From Provencibacterium sp. (GTDB lineage Bacteria > Bacillota > Clostridia > Oscillospirales > Ruminococcaceae): DNA of 34,303 nt. Below are positions 1-7,681 of this stretch, piece by piece (the stretch's first letter is position 1; every line of letters starts with the position of its first letter). The stretch is from positions 1 to 34,303 of the forward strand of contig JAAWDS010000032.1 in NCBI GenBank assembly GCA_022793895.1, read 5' to 3'. The position numbers were made by a program, and so were the translations under genes. The notes below the pieces were generated by a model. That model did not search any database, had not been told where the DNA came from, and saw only the letters and a program-made list of their open reading frames with translations.

Positions 1-131
1 AATGTACATTAAAAAAACCGAACACCTATGTCAAAAAAACTTACATATTTGCTTTACAATAGCGCACAAAAAACTGTATAATATATAGGACAGCAGCGGC
101 AGAGATGTTTTGCCGTTGTTAAAAGCATAGT

Positions 132-193
132 TTTGTCAACAAGGGATGAGGGGAGGGTTTACGGGCAGAATGGCAGTCTGTTTTGTTGACAAA
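132..193. repeat. Inner 11-bp inverted repeat TTTGTCAACAA / TTGTTGACAAA
   Basis: TTTGTCAACAA at 132-142 and its exact reverse complement at 183-193 flank a G-rich 40-nt stretch in the centre of the large palindrome. Each arm contains a TTGACA that resembles a -35 box, but no acceptable -10 lies 16-18 nt away. A protein or recombinase binding site is possible; this is inference only. Confidence 0.5.
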
Positions 194-197
194 CAAT

Positions 198-222
198 AAA
201 AAAACCGGCTGTTCAGCCGGTT
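198..222 (-). terminator. Intrinsic terminator, minus strand only
   Basis: AACCGGCTG (203-211), loop TT and CAGCCGGTT (214-222) form a 9-bp stem. Read on the minus strand it is followed by seven T residues (204-198). There is no T run on the plus-strand side, so it acts in one direction only. Confidence 0.75.
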
Positions 223-272
223 GATGGTAACTATGCTTTTAACAACGGCAAAACATCTCTGCCGCTGCTGTC
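198..272 (-). ncRNA. Candidate ~75-nt small RNA
   Basis: On the minus strand a sigma-A-type promoter (TTTACA at 308-303, 18-nt spacer, TATAAT at 284-279) predicts a start near 272. An intrinsic terminator follows about 50 nt later, ending in a T run at 204-198. The predicted transcript is about 75 nt. It begins with a CGGCA/TGCCG hairpin and contains no convincing reading frame. Its first ~44 nt are encoded in the repeat arm, so the left arm encodes the same 5' end on the plus strand. This is a prediction from promoter and terminator alone; no known RNA family was recognised. Confidence 0.35.
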
Positions 273-326
273 CTATATATTATACAGTTTTTTGTGCGCT
301 ATTGTAAAGCAAATATGTAAGTTTTT

Positions 327-355
327 TTGACATAGGTGTTCGGTTTTTTTAATGT
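327..355 (+). promoter_or_regulatory. Candidate promoter for the ABC importer operon
   Basis: A perfect TTGACA (327-332) is followed after 17 nt by TAATGT (350-355), which matches the -10 consensus at only three of six positions. It would start transcription near 362, giving a ~70-nt leader before the lipoprotein gene. It lies in the right arm of the palindrome, so a mirror copy reads leftward out of the window. Confidence 0.4.
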
Positions 356-429
356 ACATTTTTTCAAAAAAAAATAAAATAAAGATTGTCCATAACACAC
401 AAAAACGAAAGACAAAGGAGGACACTTTC

Positions 430-1827
430 ATGAAAATGACAGGTAAATCCGGCAAGGTCTTGACTCTGCTTCTGGCCGGCGCAATGGCCAGTTCGATGCT
501 GGCTGGCTGCTCTGGCGGTGGAAACAGCGCTTCCAGTGCGGCTCCGGCCTCTAGCGCGGCCCCGGCGTCCAGCGCGGCTCCCGCTTCTTCGGCCGCGGGC
601 AGCGAAGCCCCTGCCGCTTCGGGCGAGGACATCACGCTGCGTATTGCCTGGTGGGGCAACCAGCTGCGCAACGACACCACCAACGCCATGCTCGACGCTT
701 ACACGGAGGAGAACCCCAATGTAAAGTTCGAGGCGGAGTTTATCGATTGGAGCGGTTACTGGGATCGTCTCGCTACCCAGGCTGCCTCCGGCAACATGCC
801 TGACATTATCCAGCAGGACTATAGCTACATTGCCCAGTACCATGCGCGCAACCAGCTTGCCAACCTCTCTGAGCAGGTTGAAAAGGGCAATCTGAATCTG
901 GACGACGTTTCCGAGAGCATCCTTGCGACCGGCATGTTCGACGGCCAGCTCTATGCGCTGTGCATCGGCATGAACGCTGTCTGCACCATCTATGATGTGG
1001 ACGTGCTTGAGCAAGCCGGCGTTACGATGCCTGAGCATCCTACATACTCTGAAATCATGGAGATTGCCGCCACCGTTTATGAGAAAACCGGCGTCCGCGG
1101 CGAGACCCCCGGCGGCTACGGCAGCATGTGCATGATGGCGCGCGACCAGGGCCAGATGATTTTCGATGTTGAAAACAACTGCCTGGGCATCGGCGAGGAT
1201 ATCGTCCTCAAGTACTTCAACCAGATTAAGACTACTATTGACAGCCCTTGGTCTACCACCGTTGATATGATTCAGGAGGCGACTACCGCCGGCCTCGAAG
1301 CACAGCCGCTCTGCTTGCAGACCTCCTGCTACAACTTCCCCGGCGGCTCCAACCAGCTGGACGCCATGCAGAACGCGACCGACCACAAGCTGGCTCTTGC
1401 CATGTATCCGAAGACCGACGACGCGACCGCTGAGAGCATGTATCTGCGCCCCTCGCAGTTCTTCTCGATCGTCGAGACCTCTCAGTATAAGGACGAGGCC
1501 GCCCGCGTCCTCGATTACTACACCAATTCCGAAAAGGCGCAGGATTGCTTGCAGGCCGAGCGCGGCGTGCCGGTTTCCTCGAAGATGGCCGACTACATCG
1601 CCCCGAAACTTGGTGAAAACCAGCAGGTTATCTTTGACTACATTGCAAAGGTTACGGAAGTTGCGGTTCCCTTTGATCCGCCTCTGCCCAACGGCGCTTC
1701 CGAGGCCAACAAGCTGCTCGACGATCTGACCGATCTCGTCCGTTATGGCGAGCTCACTCCCGAAGAGGCGACCGCCCGTTACATCCCTGAGGCCAACGAC
1801 ATTCTTTCCAAGGCGAACGCCGCTTAA
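430..1827 (+). CDS. ABC transporter substrate-binding lipoprotein (sugar type)
   Basis: A 465-residue extracellular binding protein, probably for a sugar or oligosaccharide, that delivers substrate to the permeases encoded next. The start at 430 follows AAAGGAGG and gives a lipoprotein signal peptide (basic N-terminus, hydrophobic core, LAGC with the lipidated cysteine at residue 27). An in-frame upstream ATG at 352 has no ribosome binding site and lies in the palindrome. Residues 28-65 are a Ser/Ala/Pro linker built from four imperfect ASSAAP-like units, a typical surface tether. The rest resembles solute-binding family 1 (e.g. the LRIAWWGNQ start and the GxYWDRLATQAASGNMPDI region). The substrate cannot be told from sequence. 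It is the first gene of a three-gene operon. Confidence 0.92.
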   Translation: MKMTGKSGKVLTLLLAGAMASSMLAGCSGGGNSASSAAPASSAAPASSAAPASSAAGSEAPAASGEDITLRIAWWGNQLRNDTTNAMLDAYTEENPNVKFEAEFIDWSGYWDRLATQAASGNMPDIIQQDYSYIAQYHARNQLANLSEQVEKGNLNLDDVSESILATGMFDGQLYALCIGMNAVCTIYDVDVLEQAGVTMPEHPTYSEIMEIAATVYEKTGVRGETPGGYGSMCMMARDQGQMIFDVENNCLGIGEDIVLKYFNQIKTTIDSPWSTTVDMIQEATTAGLEAQPLCLQTSCYNFPGGSNQLDAMQNATDHKLALAMYPKTDDATAESMYLRPSQFFSIVETSQYKDEAARVLDYYTNSEKAQDCLQAERGVPVSSKMADYIAPKLGENQQVIFDYIAKVTEVAVPFDPPLPNGASEANKLLDDLTDLVRYGELTPEEATARYIPEANDILSKANAA

Positions 1828-1842
1828 AGTACCCATGTAAAC

Positions 1843-1881
1843 CTATACAAGCCCCGCGGGCTGTCTGCGGGGCTTGTATAG
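1843..1881 (+). promoter_or_regulatory. Intercistronic stem-loop between binding protein and permease
   Basis: CTATACAAGCCCCGC (1843-1857) and its perfect complement (1867-1881) make a 15-bp stem with a 9-nt loop. No T run follows, so it is unlikely to stop transcription fully. In binding-protein-dependent operons such hairpins commonly protect the upstream message and raise binding-protein levels over permease levels; that role is inferred here. Confidence 0.8.
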
Positions 1882-1908
1882 AAATATCCAGGAAAGAGAG
1901 GGCTTTCT

Positions 1909-2826
1909 ATGAAAAAATCGCAGCCGGGTAAAATCGCCTCCTTCCTGAATAGGGAGCAGGTGGCCGGATATATCTTTATCCTGCCGTTTCTCATTGGCCT
2001 GTTTGCCTTCACGCTGATCCCGATCGTCATTTCCTTCTGCCTGTCCTTCACCCGTTATGACATCCTATCCTCCCCCTCCTTTATCGGGATTGATAACTTC
2101 ATCCGTATGTTCACACAGGATCCCACCTTCTGGAAAAGTTTCCGCGTGACCATCTTCTATGCGGTTGTCTCGGTCCCGCTCAAGCTCATCATGGCGCTGT
2201 TTGTGGCCATGCTCTTCTATCGCGGCACCCGCGCGAGCGCTGTTTACCGCGCTGTTTACTACCTACCCTCCATTATGGGCAGCAGCGTTGCGGTCGCCGT
2301 TCTCTGGAAGCAGCTTTTCGCAGTAAACGGCGTTATCAACAGCTTGCTGGGTAAGATTGGCATTCACTCCGAAATCGGCTGGCTCAGCCGCACCGATACC
2401 GCTATCTGGACGCTGATTATTCTCTCGGTCTGGCAGTTCGGTTCCTCGATGCTCGTCTTCTTAGGCGGTCTCAAGCAGATCCCTACCTCCCTCTATGAAG
2501 CGGCAACGGTGGACGGCTGCACCAAGGTCCGGCAGTTCTTCTCGATCACCCTGCCGATGCTGACCCCGGTTATCTTCTTTAACCTGATTCAGCAGACGAT
2601 CAACGCTTTCACTGCCTTCACCCAGAGCTTCATTGTTACCAACGGCAAGCCGCTGGATTCCACGCTGTTCTATGCCGTTTACATGTACCGGCGTTCCTTT
2701 GAGTATTCCGAAATGGGTTACGGCGCCGCTATGGCTTGGTTCATGCTCTTTGTGGTCGCGTTGCTCACCTGCTTGATCTTCAAGTCTTCCGACCGCTGGG
2801 TATTCCGCAATTCTAAGGAAGGTTAA
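1909..2826 (+). CDS. Sugar ABC transporter permease (MalF/UgpA type)
   Basis: A 305-residue inner-membrane permease of the CUT1 class. The first helix lies at about residues 17-40, and several further hydrophobic segments follow, consistent with six. The EAA loop that contacts the ATPase is present (EAATVDG, followed by ITLPML). The ATG at 1909 is preceded by a purine-rich AGGAAAGAGAGG. It pairs with the permease encoded next, from which it is separated by only 16 nt. No ATP-binding subunit is encoded here, so the importer probably uses a shared MsiK-like ATPase encoded elsewhere, as many Firmicute CUT1 systems do. Confidence 0.93.
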   Translation: MKKSQPGKIASFLNREQVAGYIFILPFLIGLFAFTLIPIVISFCLSFTRYDILSSPSFIGIDNFIRMFTQDPTFWKSFRVTIFYAVVSVPLKLIMALFVAMLFYRGTRASAVYRAVYYLPSIMGSSVAVAVLWKQLFAVNGVINSLLGKIGIHSEIGWLSRTDTAIWTLIILSVWQFGSSMLVFLGGLKQIPTSLYEAATVDGCTKVRQFFSITLPMLTPVIFFNLIQQTINAFTAFTQSFIVTNGKPLDSTLFYAVYMYRRSFEYSEMGYGAAMAWFMLFVVALLTCLIFKSSDRWVFRNSKEG

Positions 2827-2842
2827 AGGAGGTATGGATGAT

Positions 2843-3739
2843 ATGAACACCACGAATACAGCTCCCCGCCCGATTGCAAAATCTTCCACCATCTCCTACC
2901 GCACGCGCAAGACCATTCTGCGGATCGTCTACCATGTCGCCGTCATCCTCATCGGCTTTGGAATGATCTACCCGCTGCTTTGGATGGTGATGAGTTCTTT
3001 TAAGCCGAGCGGACAGATTTTCACGACCGCCGGGTCGTTAATCCCCTCCGAGTTTGTGACGGAAAACTACCCAAACGGCTGGAAGGGCTTCGCCGGTTAT
3101 TCCTTCTCGAATTTCTTCAAAAATTCTTTCATCATCTCCGGCCTTGCAACCTTTGGAGCCCTGCTTTCCTCGCCGATGATTGCCTTTGGCTTCTCCCGCC
3201 TGCGCTTTAAGGGCCGCGGCCTTTGGTTCGCAATGATGATGGTCACGATGATGCTGCCCTATCAGATCGTTATGATTCCGCAGTACATCATCTTCTACCG
3301 GATCGGCTGGGTGGGCACCATCCTTCCGCTGGTACTCCCGAACTTCTTCGGCGGCGCGTTCTTCGTCTTCCTCATCATGCAGTTTATCGATGGCATCCCG
3401 CGCGATCTGGATGAGGCGGCCAAAATCGACGGCTGCTCCTGGTATGGGATCTATGCCCGGATTATCCTGCCGCTGATCGTTCCCGCCATCGTTACCTGCG
3501 GCATCTTCGCCTTTATGTGGAAATGGGACGATTTTCTCGCCTCGCTGCTCTACCTGACCTCCCCGATAAAGTACACCGTGGCCGTCGCACTCAAGCTGTT
3601 CTCCGACCCCTCCTCCGGTTCCGACTGGGGCGCAATGTTCGCCATGGCTACCTTATCCGTTCTGCCGATTATGATCATCTTCATTTTCTGTCAGAAATAT
3701 CTGGTAGAGGGCATCAGCACCGAGGGCCTCAAAGGCTGA
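2843..3739 (+). CDS. Sugar ABC transporter permease (MalG/UgpE type)
   Basis: A 298-residue carbohydrate ABC permease, partner of the preceding MalF-type subunit. The EAA motif reads EAAKIDG and is followed by RIILPLIVPA. About six membrane segments are visible, the first near residues 21-45. AAAGGAGG ends at 2832, which is 10 nt before the ATG at 2843 but only 1 nt before an in-frame ATG at 2834, so I prefer 2843. The N-terminal ~20 residues are hydrophilic and cytoplasmic. It is the last gene of the importer operon and is followed at once by a strong terminator. Confidence 0.93.
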   Translation: MNTTNTAPRPIAKSSTISYRTRKTILRIVYHVAVILIGFGMIYPLLWMVMSSFKPSGQIFTTAGSLIPSEFVTENYPNGWKGFAGYSFSNFFKNSFIISGLATFGALLSSPMIAFGFSRLRFKGRGLWFAMMMVTMMLPYQIVMIPQYIIFYRIGWVGTILPLVLPNFFGGAFFVFLIMQFIDGIPRDLDEAAKIDGCSWYGIYARIILPLIVPAIVTCGIFAFMWKWDDFLASLLYLTSPIKYTVAVALKLFSDPSSGSDWGAMFAMATLSVLPIMIIFIFCQKYLVEGISTEGLKG

Positions 3740-3771
3740 TTTTTGGGAATCCCTCCAATCGGTATATAAAG

Positions 3772-3809
3772 GGCCGGCCTGCAAAGCATTTTGCAGGCCG
3801 GCCTTTTTT
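3772..3809 (+). terminator. Rho-independent terminator of the importer operon
   Basis: A 14-bp perfect stem, GGCCGGCCTGCAAA (3772-3785) with loop GCAT and its complement (3790-3803), is followed by six T residues. It lies between the importer operon and the convergent DUF2264 gene. Its AAAGCATTT core recurs in other terminators of this window. Confidence 0.93.
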
Positions 3810-3817
3810 CCGCACTG

Positions 3818-4981
3818 TTAGCCGGCTATGCTGTGGTCGCAAGGGAAATCCTCCCCAGTTGAAACCTTCTGCGCCGTCCACTTCATGTCCGGCCCGCTCC
3901 AGAAGCTATCGGCAGGCGGGAGGCCCAGGGCCGGGAAGACCGCGCAGCACAGATAGAGGCTGCCGGTACAGATATACGATTCCGCCAAGCTGGGCTGAGA
4001 TCCATATACGCCGATGCGCAGCCACCCGTTTTCATCAAAATTGCCGGGGGCCTGCATAATGCGGGCAATCACCGCCGTCAGCGCACAGCGGACCTGCGCG
4101 GGCGGGAGCGACGGATCTAAAAGGCGCTCCAGCGCGGCCTGCGAAAGCATTTGAAACGCGCCGAACCGGTAGCAGATCGAACGGCCGGTGATGGGGTAGT
4201 ACCCGTCCGGAGAAATCAAGCGCTCCAGAAGCGCCGCATAGCGCGACGCGCGGCTTTCGATTACCGGCAGCATTTCCCGAATCTCAGCATCCTGCGGCGC
4301 AAAGGTGCGGGCGACATCCACCAGCATCGGCTGAATGACAAAGCTGTTGTAATAATCGGCGTGGAAGGCGGCGCCGTCCCCATAGAGGCCGTCGCCCTTA
4401 TACCACTGCATGAACTGCCGCAGCGCATAAGATACCCGCAGCCGATCCGCGTCCGGTTCGCCCAGCGCAAACAGCGCCGCTTCCACCATGGCGCTGAAGA
4501 GTATCCAATTGTTCGGTCCCGGCAGGATGCCGCGGGATTCCCGCAGCGCCGCCGCGACCTGCTTTTTCAGCTCCTCCCCCATCGCGCCGATCAGCCGCTT
4601 TGGCGCACGGATCAGCCCGTGCGCCAAAAACGCCGCGTCCACCAGCGGCTGGCCGCCCTCGCTGAAATTCATACGGTCGGGGGAGGCGGGATGGGTGGCC
4701 CCATCCAGGCCGCGCAGCGCCGCCGCCGCGTACCGGGCGCGCTTTTCCTCCTCTTCCGGGGTCAAGCCCTCCGCCTCCAGCCAGGGCGCAATCCCGCAAA
4801 GGGTGCGTCCAAACGCTTCCAGGTGCGCAAAAGGCCGCCTGTCCCTCTCGCCATAGAACTCCACCGGCATTTCCTTATGCAAGTTCCCCTCGGAAAGCGC
4901 CGAAAGCACCGGCCACGCGATTTTCTCTAGCGTGTCCACCCAAAACGCCCGATGATTTTTGATTTCCATTTTCCCAACCAT
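3818..4981 (-). CDS. DUF2264 family protein
   Basis: A 387-residue cytoplasmic protein (no signal peptide or membrane segment) of the DUF2264 family. Recognisable family features are NWILFSAMVEAALFALGE, the tract WYKGDGLYGDGAAFHADYYNS, and FVIQPMLVD. Members are helical-toroid proteins found near carbohydrate uptake genes and are suspected glycoside-processing enzymes; the reaction is unknown. I place the start at 4981, five bases after GGAGG. A further ATG 12 nt downstream (at 4969) is possible, and the longer frame to 5038 has no ribosome site. It converges on the sugar importer operon and follows the GNAT gene by 53 nt on the same strand, so the two are probably co-transcribed. Confidence 0.82.
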   Translation of the reverse strand: MVGKMEIKNHRAFWVDTLEKIAWPVLSALSEGNLHKEMPVEFYGERDRRPFAHLEAFGRTLCGIAPWLEAEGLTPEEEEKRARYAAAALRGLDGATHPASPDRMNFSEGGQPLVDAAFLAHGLIRAPKRLIGAMGEELKKQVAAALRESRGILPGPNNWILFSAMVEAALFALGEPDADRLRVSYALRQFMQWYKGDGLYGDGAAFHADYYNSFVIQPMLVDVARTFAPQDAEIREMLPVIESRASRYAALLERLISPDGYYPITGRSICYRFGAFQMLSQAALERLLDPSLPPAQVRCALTAVIARIMQAPGNFDENGWLRIGVYGSQPSLAESYICTGSLYLCCAVFPALGLPPADSFWSGPDMKWTAQKVSTGEDFPCDHSIAG

Positions 4982-5034
4982 CCTTTCCTCCGCCTGTACA
5001 GGCTGGACAGAAAATGTTATACTGGAACCAGCCT

Positions 5035-5451
5035 TCACGCCCGGTGAATGACCCGGCGCATGCCGCTGCCGCTCGCTTCATGCGGGAGACGCCGGAAGCC
5101 CAGCGATTCATAAAACCCTTCCCGGCCCGGCTCCGCAATGAGCTGAACGCTGGTGCGGCCGCCGGAAGGCGTTTGGTCCTCTGCAAATTCCAGCAGCCGT
5201 TCCACCAGCCTACGCCCAATGCCGCGATGCTGGTATTCCGGACGGACAACGACATCGGCCGCCATGAGATACAGTCCGTCCCCGACTAACCGGGCCATCC
5301 CGGCCAGCCTGCCATCCTCCCAGGCGGTGACGCTGAATAGGCCCGCTTTTAGAGCGCGCGCCGCCTGGCCCGCATGCAGGCGGTTCCAGCCTACGCTTTC
5401 CCGAAGCTGCTGATAATCCTCCAGTCCTAACTCGTTTTCCCTAAAAACCAT
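5035..5451 (-). CDS. GNAT family N-acetyltransferase
   Basis: A 138-residue acetyltransferase of the GNAT fold. The acetyl-CoA-binding motif A is clear (VVRPEYQHRGIGRRLVERLL, Q-x-x-G-x-G). It is followed by the usual C-terminal strand pattern ending FYESLGFRRLP. The start at 5451 follows AAAGGGG by nine bases; the frame is open further upstream but would run into the recG leader. The acceptor substrate cannot be predicted. It is transcribed away from recG and is probably co-transcribed with the downstream DUF2264 gene. Confidence 0.88.
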   Translation of the reverse strand: MVFRENELGLEDYQQLRESVGWNRLHAGQAARALKAGLFSVTAWEDGRLAGMARLVGDGLYLMAADVVVRPEYQHRGIGRRLVERLLEFAEDQTPSGGRTSVQLIAEPGREGFYESLGFRRLPHEASGSGMRRVIHRA

Positions 5452-5506
5452 TCCGCTTTTCCCCTTTCTAACCCTTGTCCGCATGCACGGCCCATTTCTA
5501 TATATT

Positions 5507-5524
5507 AAGGAGGGAACCATCCTG
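5507..5524 (+). promoter_or_regulatory. Strong ribosome binding site before a non-ATG recG start
   Basis: AAGGAGGG (5507-5514) lies 7 nt before CTG (5522) and 4 nt before ATC (5519), both in the recG frame. The only in-frame ATG, at 5483, has no ribosome site and lies upstream of this sequence. The RecG homology begins at the CTG. Confidence 0.7.
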
Positions 5525-7561
5525 GATCTGAACACCGACATTCAATATTGTAAAGGGGTGGGGCCTGTCCGCGCGCAGCTTTACCATCACTTAGATATCC
5601 GCACGCTGCGCGACCTGTGCTACCATTTCCCGCGCGATTACCTCGACCTGACCGCCGTTACCCCCTGTGCAGACTGCAAGCCGGGAACGGAAGCGGCGGT
5701 ACGGGGAGCGGTCCTGCGCAAAAAACCGGAGGCGCGGCTGCGCAAGGGGCTCACCCTCTACCGCTTGAGCGCGGCCGATGAGAGCGGCGAACTGACCATT
5801 ACCTTTTTCAACAACCGCTATGCCTTTGAAGCGCTCAAAATCGGGGAGGAATACCTCTTTTATGGGCAAATCCGCCTTTCGGGCGCACGTCCGGAGATGA
5901 CCTCTCCCCTGGTGTTCCCAGCGGGGGAAGCCGGCGGGCTTCTGCCGGTCTATCCGCTGACCGCCGGGCTGACCTCGAAAGGGGTCTCCGGCAACATCCG
6001 GCAGGCGCTTGCGGCTATCCGTGAGCAGCTCGCCGATCCTATACCGCCGGATATCCGCAGCCGCTACCAGCTCTGCGAGCTCGGCTTTGCGCTTCAAAGC
6101 ATCCATTTCCCTTCCGATGCGCACGCGCTCTCCCTCGCCCGCGAACGGCTGATCTTTGAAGAGCTGTTTATTCTCTCCATCGCGCTGCGCCGGGTGCGTT
6201 CCGAACGGAAAAAAGAAAGTCCGGTGCGCATCTGCGGCTTTCAGCCGGAAGCCTTTTATCAGAGCCTTCCCTTCTCCCCCACCGGCGCACAGCGCCGGGC
6301 CGTGGAAGCGATTCTCTCCGACCTCTCCAGCGGGACGCCGATGAACCGGCTGCTACAGGGGGATGTAGGCTCCGGCAAGACGCTGGTGGCCGCCGCCGCC
6401 TGCCTGGCCGCCGTTCAAAGCGGCTACCAGTGCGCCGTTATGGCCCCCACCGAGATTTTGGCCGGACAGCACGCCGCCTCCTTCGCCGCCTTTTTGAAGC
6501 CCTTCGGCGTACAGGTAACGCTGTTGACCGGCTCGATGAAGGCGAAGGATCGCCGCCAGGCGCTGGCAGCGCTGCAATCGGGCGAGACCGGCGTTGCCAT
6601 TGGAACCCACGCGCTGCTGACAGCGGACGTCTCCTTTCAGAACCTTGGGCTGGCCATTACCGACGAGCAGCACCGCTTCGGCGTCCGGCAGCGGGTGATG
6701 CTGCGCGAAAAGAGCGGCGACCCCCATATCCTCGTCATGTCCGCCACACCCATCCCCCGCACGCTGGCGCTGATGATCTACGGCGACCTAGACGTTACTT
6801 TGCTTGACGAGCTGCCTCCCGGCCGCCAGCGGGTGGAAACCTACTGCATCCCCTCCTCCAAGCTCGAACGCGCCTACGGCTTTGTCCGCGCCCAGCTCGA
6901 CCGCGGGAGGCAAGCCTATCTGGTCTGCCCGCTCGTCAGCGAGGAGGAGGAGACGTCCGGCCTGCCCTCCGCCGAAAAAACGGCTCGCGAGCTTGGAGAG
7001 GGCCCCTTCGCAGGCTACCGCACCGGCGTTCTGCACGGCAAGCTCAAGCCCGCCGAAAAGGACCGGATCATGCGCGCCTTTAAGGAGGGGGAAATCCAAC
7101 TGCTCGTCTGCACCACGGTGGTAGAGGTGGGGGTCGATGTGCCCAATGCGACGGTCATGATCTGCATGGCCGCTGAACGCTTCGGCCTTTCCCAGCTGCA
7201 CCAGCTTCGCGGACGGGTGGGACGCGGGCGGGAGAGCTCTAGCTGCATCCTGGTCTCCGATGCGCGCGGGGAAACGGCGCGCGCCCGCCTCAAAGCGATG
7301 TGCGAAACGAACGACGGCTTTCAAATCGCCGAATTTGATCTGCGCCAGCGCGGGCCGGGCGATTTCTTCGGCGGCCGCCAGCACGGCCTGCCGCGTATGC
7401 GGATTGCGGATATGGCGCGGGACAACCGGCTGCTGGCAAACGTCCAGCAAGCGGCCGGGGAATTGCTGAGGGAGGATCCCGAACTGGAACGGGCGGATCA
7501 TGCGGCGCTGCGGGAGAGCTGCGGCCGCCTGGCGGCCAGCATCGGCGACCGCCCAAACTGA
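5522..7561 (+). CDS. recG: ATP-dependent DNA helicase RecG
   Basis: A superfamily 2 helicase that remodels stalled replication forks and Holliday junctions; 679 residues from the CTG, close to the family norm. The N-terminus (DIQYCKGVGPVRAQLYHHL) is the typical RecG helix-hairpin start. The OB-fold wedge domain lies at about residues 50-150. The helicase core has Walker A GDVGSGKT (near 280), the DEQH box (near 381), SATPIPRT, and the final QLRGRVGRG (near 561). The start is unusual: the Shine-Dalgarno sequence points to CTG at 5522 (or ATC at 5519), whereas automatic callers would choose ATG at 5483. It is transcribed divergently from the GNAT gene and converges with rapZ. No clear terminator is seen in the 120 nt after it. 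Confidence 0.95.
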   Translation: MDLNTDIQYCKGVGPVRAQLYHHLDIRTLRDLCYHFPRDYLDLTAVTPCADCKPGTEAAVRGAVLRKKPEARLRKGLTLYRLSAADESGELTITFFNNRYAFEALKIGEEYLFYGQIRLSGARPEMTSPLVFPAGEAGGLLPVYPLTAGLTSKGVSGNIRQALAAIREQLADPIPPDIRSRYQLCELGFALQSIHFPSDAHALSLARERLIFEELFILSIALRRVRSERKKESPVRICGFQPEAFYQSLPFSPTGAQRRAVEAILSDLSSGTPMNRLLQGDVGSGKTLVAAAACLAAVQSGYQCAVMAPTEILAGQHAASFAAFLKPFGVQVTLLTGSMKAKDRRQALAALQSGETGVAIGTHALLTADVSFQNLGLAITDEQHRFGVRQRVMLREKSGDPHILVMSATPIPRTLALMIYGDLDVTLLDELPPGRQRVETYCIPSSKLERAYGFVRAQLDRGRQAYLVCPLVSEEEETSGLPSAEKTARELGEGPFAGYRTGVLHGKLKPAEKDRIMRAFKEGEIQLLVCTTVVEVGVDVPNATVMICMAAERFGLSQLHQLRGRVGRGRESSSCILVSDARGETARARLKAMCETNDGFQIAEFDLRQRGPGDFFGGRQHGLPRMRIADMARDNRLLANVQQAAGELLREDPELERADHAALRESCGRLAASIGDRPN

Positions 7562-7681
7562 CGGCGGCCCGGAAAGCAGGGGAATCCGCCAACCGCACAG
7601 CGCCTGCAACGTTAAAATCTAGCCCATTCTGCCCGCCCTTCGAGCCTATCCTCCAGAGGCTGAAACGAGGCGCCGCCAATA

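Larger units (their letters stand above)
1..360. repeat. Perfect 132-bp inverted repeat with 96-bp centre
   Basis: Bases 1-132 are the exact reverse complement of 229-360; I checked this in ten-base blocks with no mismatch. The centre (133-228) is not symmetric. Each arm carries an inward promoter: TTTACA, an 18-nt spacer and TATAAT (53-58 and 77-82 on the plus strand, with the mirror image at 308-303 and 284-279). Each arm also carries an outward TTGACA, which on the right (327-332) has TAATGT 17 nt further on. The repeat reaches the first base of the window, so its left limit is unknown. It could be an invertible switch, a duplicated small-RNA promoter, or a fold-back assembly artefact at a contig end. 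Confidence 0.95.

Noticed and set aside
131-140. TTTGTCAAC resembling a Spo0A box
   Set aside because: It differs from TTTGTCGAA/TTTGTCAAA at the end and is explained equally well by the inner inverted repeat; no sporulation gene is next to it.
535-600. Tandem repeat in the binding-protein gene as a CRISPR or mobile repeat
   Set aside because: It encodes the Ser/Ala/Pro linker in frame (ASSAAP units) and is a normal lipoprotein tether.
364-1836. 490-residue open frame antisense to the binding-protein gene
   Set aside because: A shadow frame caused by GC-rich third positions; no ribosome site and no recognisable domain, while the plus strand encodes a clear lipoprotein.
5475-5506. TTGTCC-18-TATATA as recG promoter
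   Set aside because: Its transcription start would fall inside the recG ribosome binding site, so it cannot serve this start.
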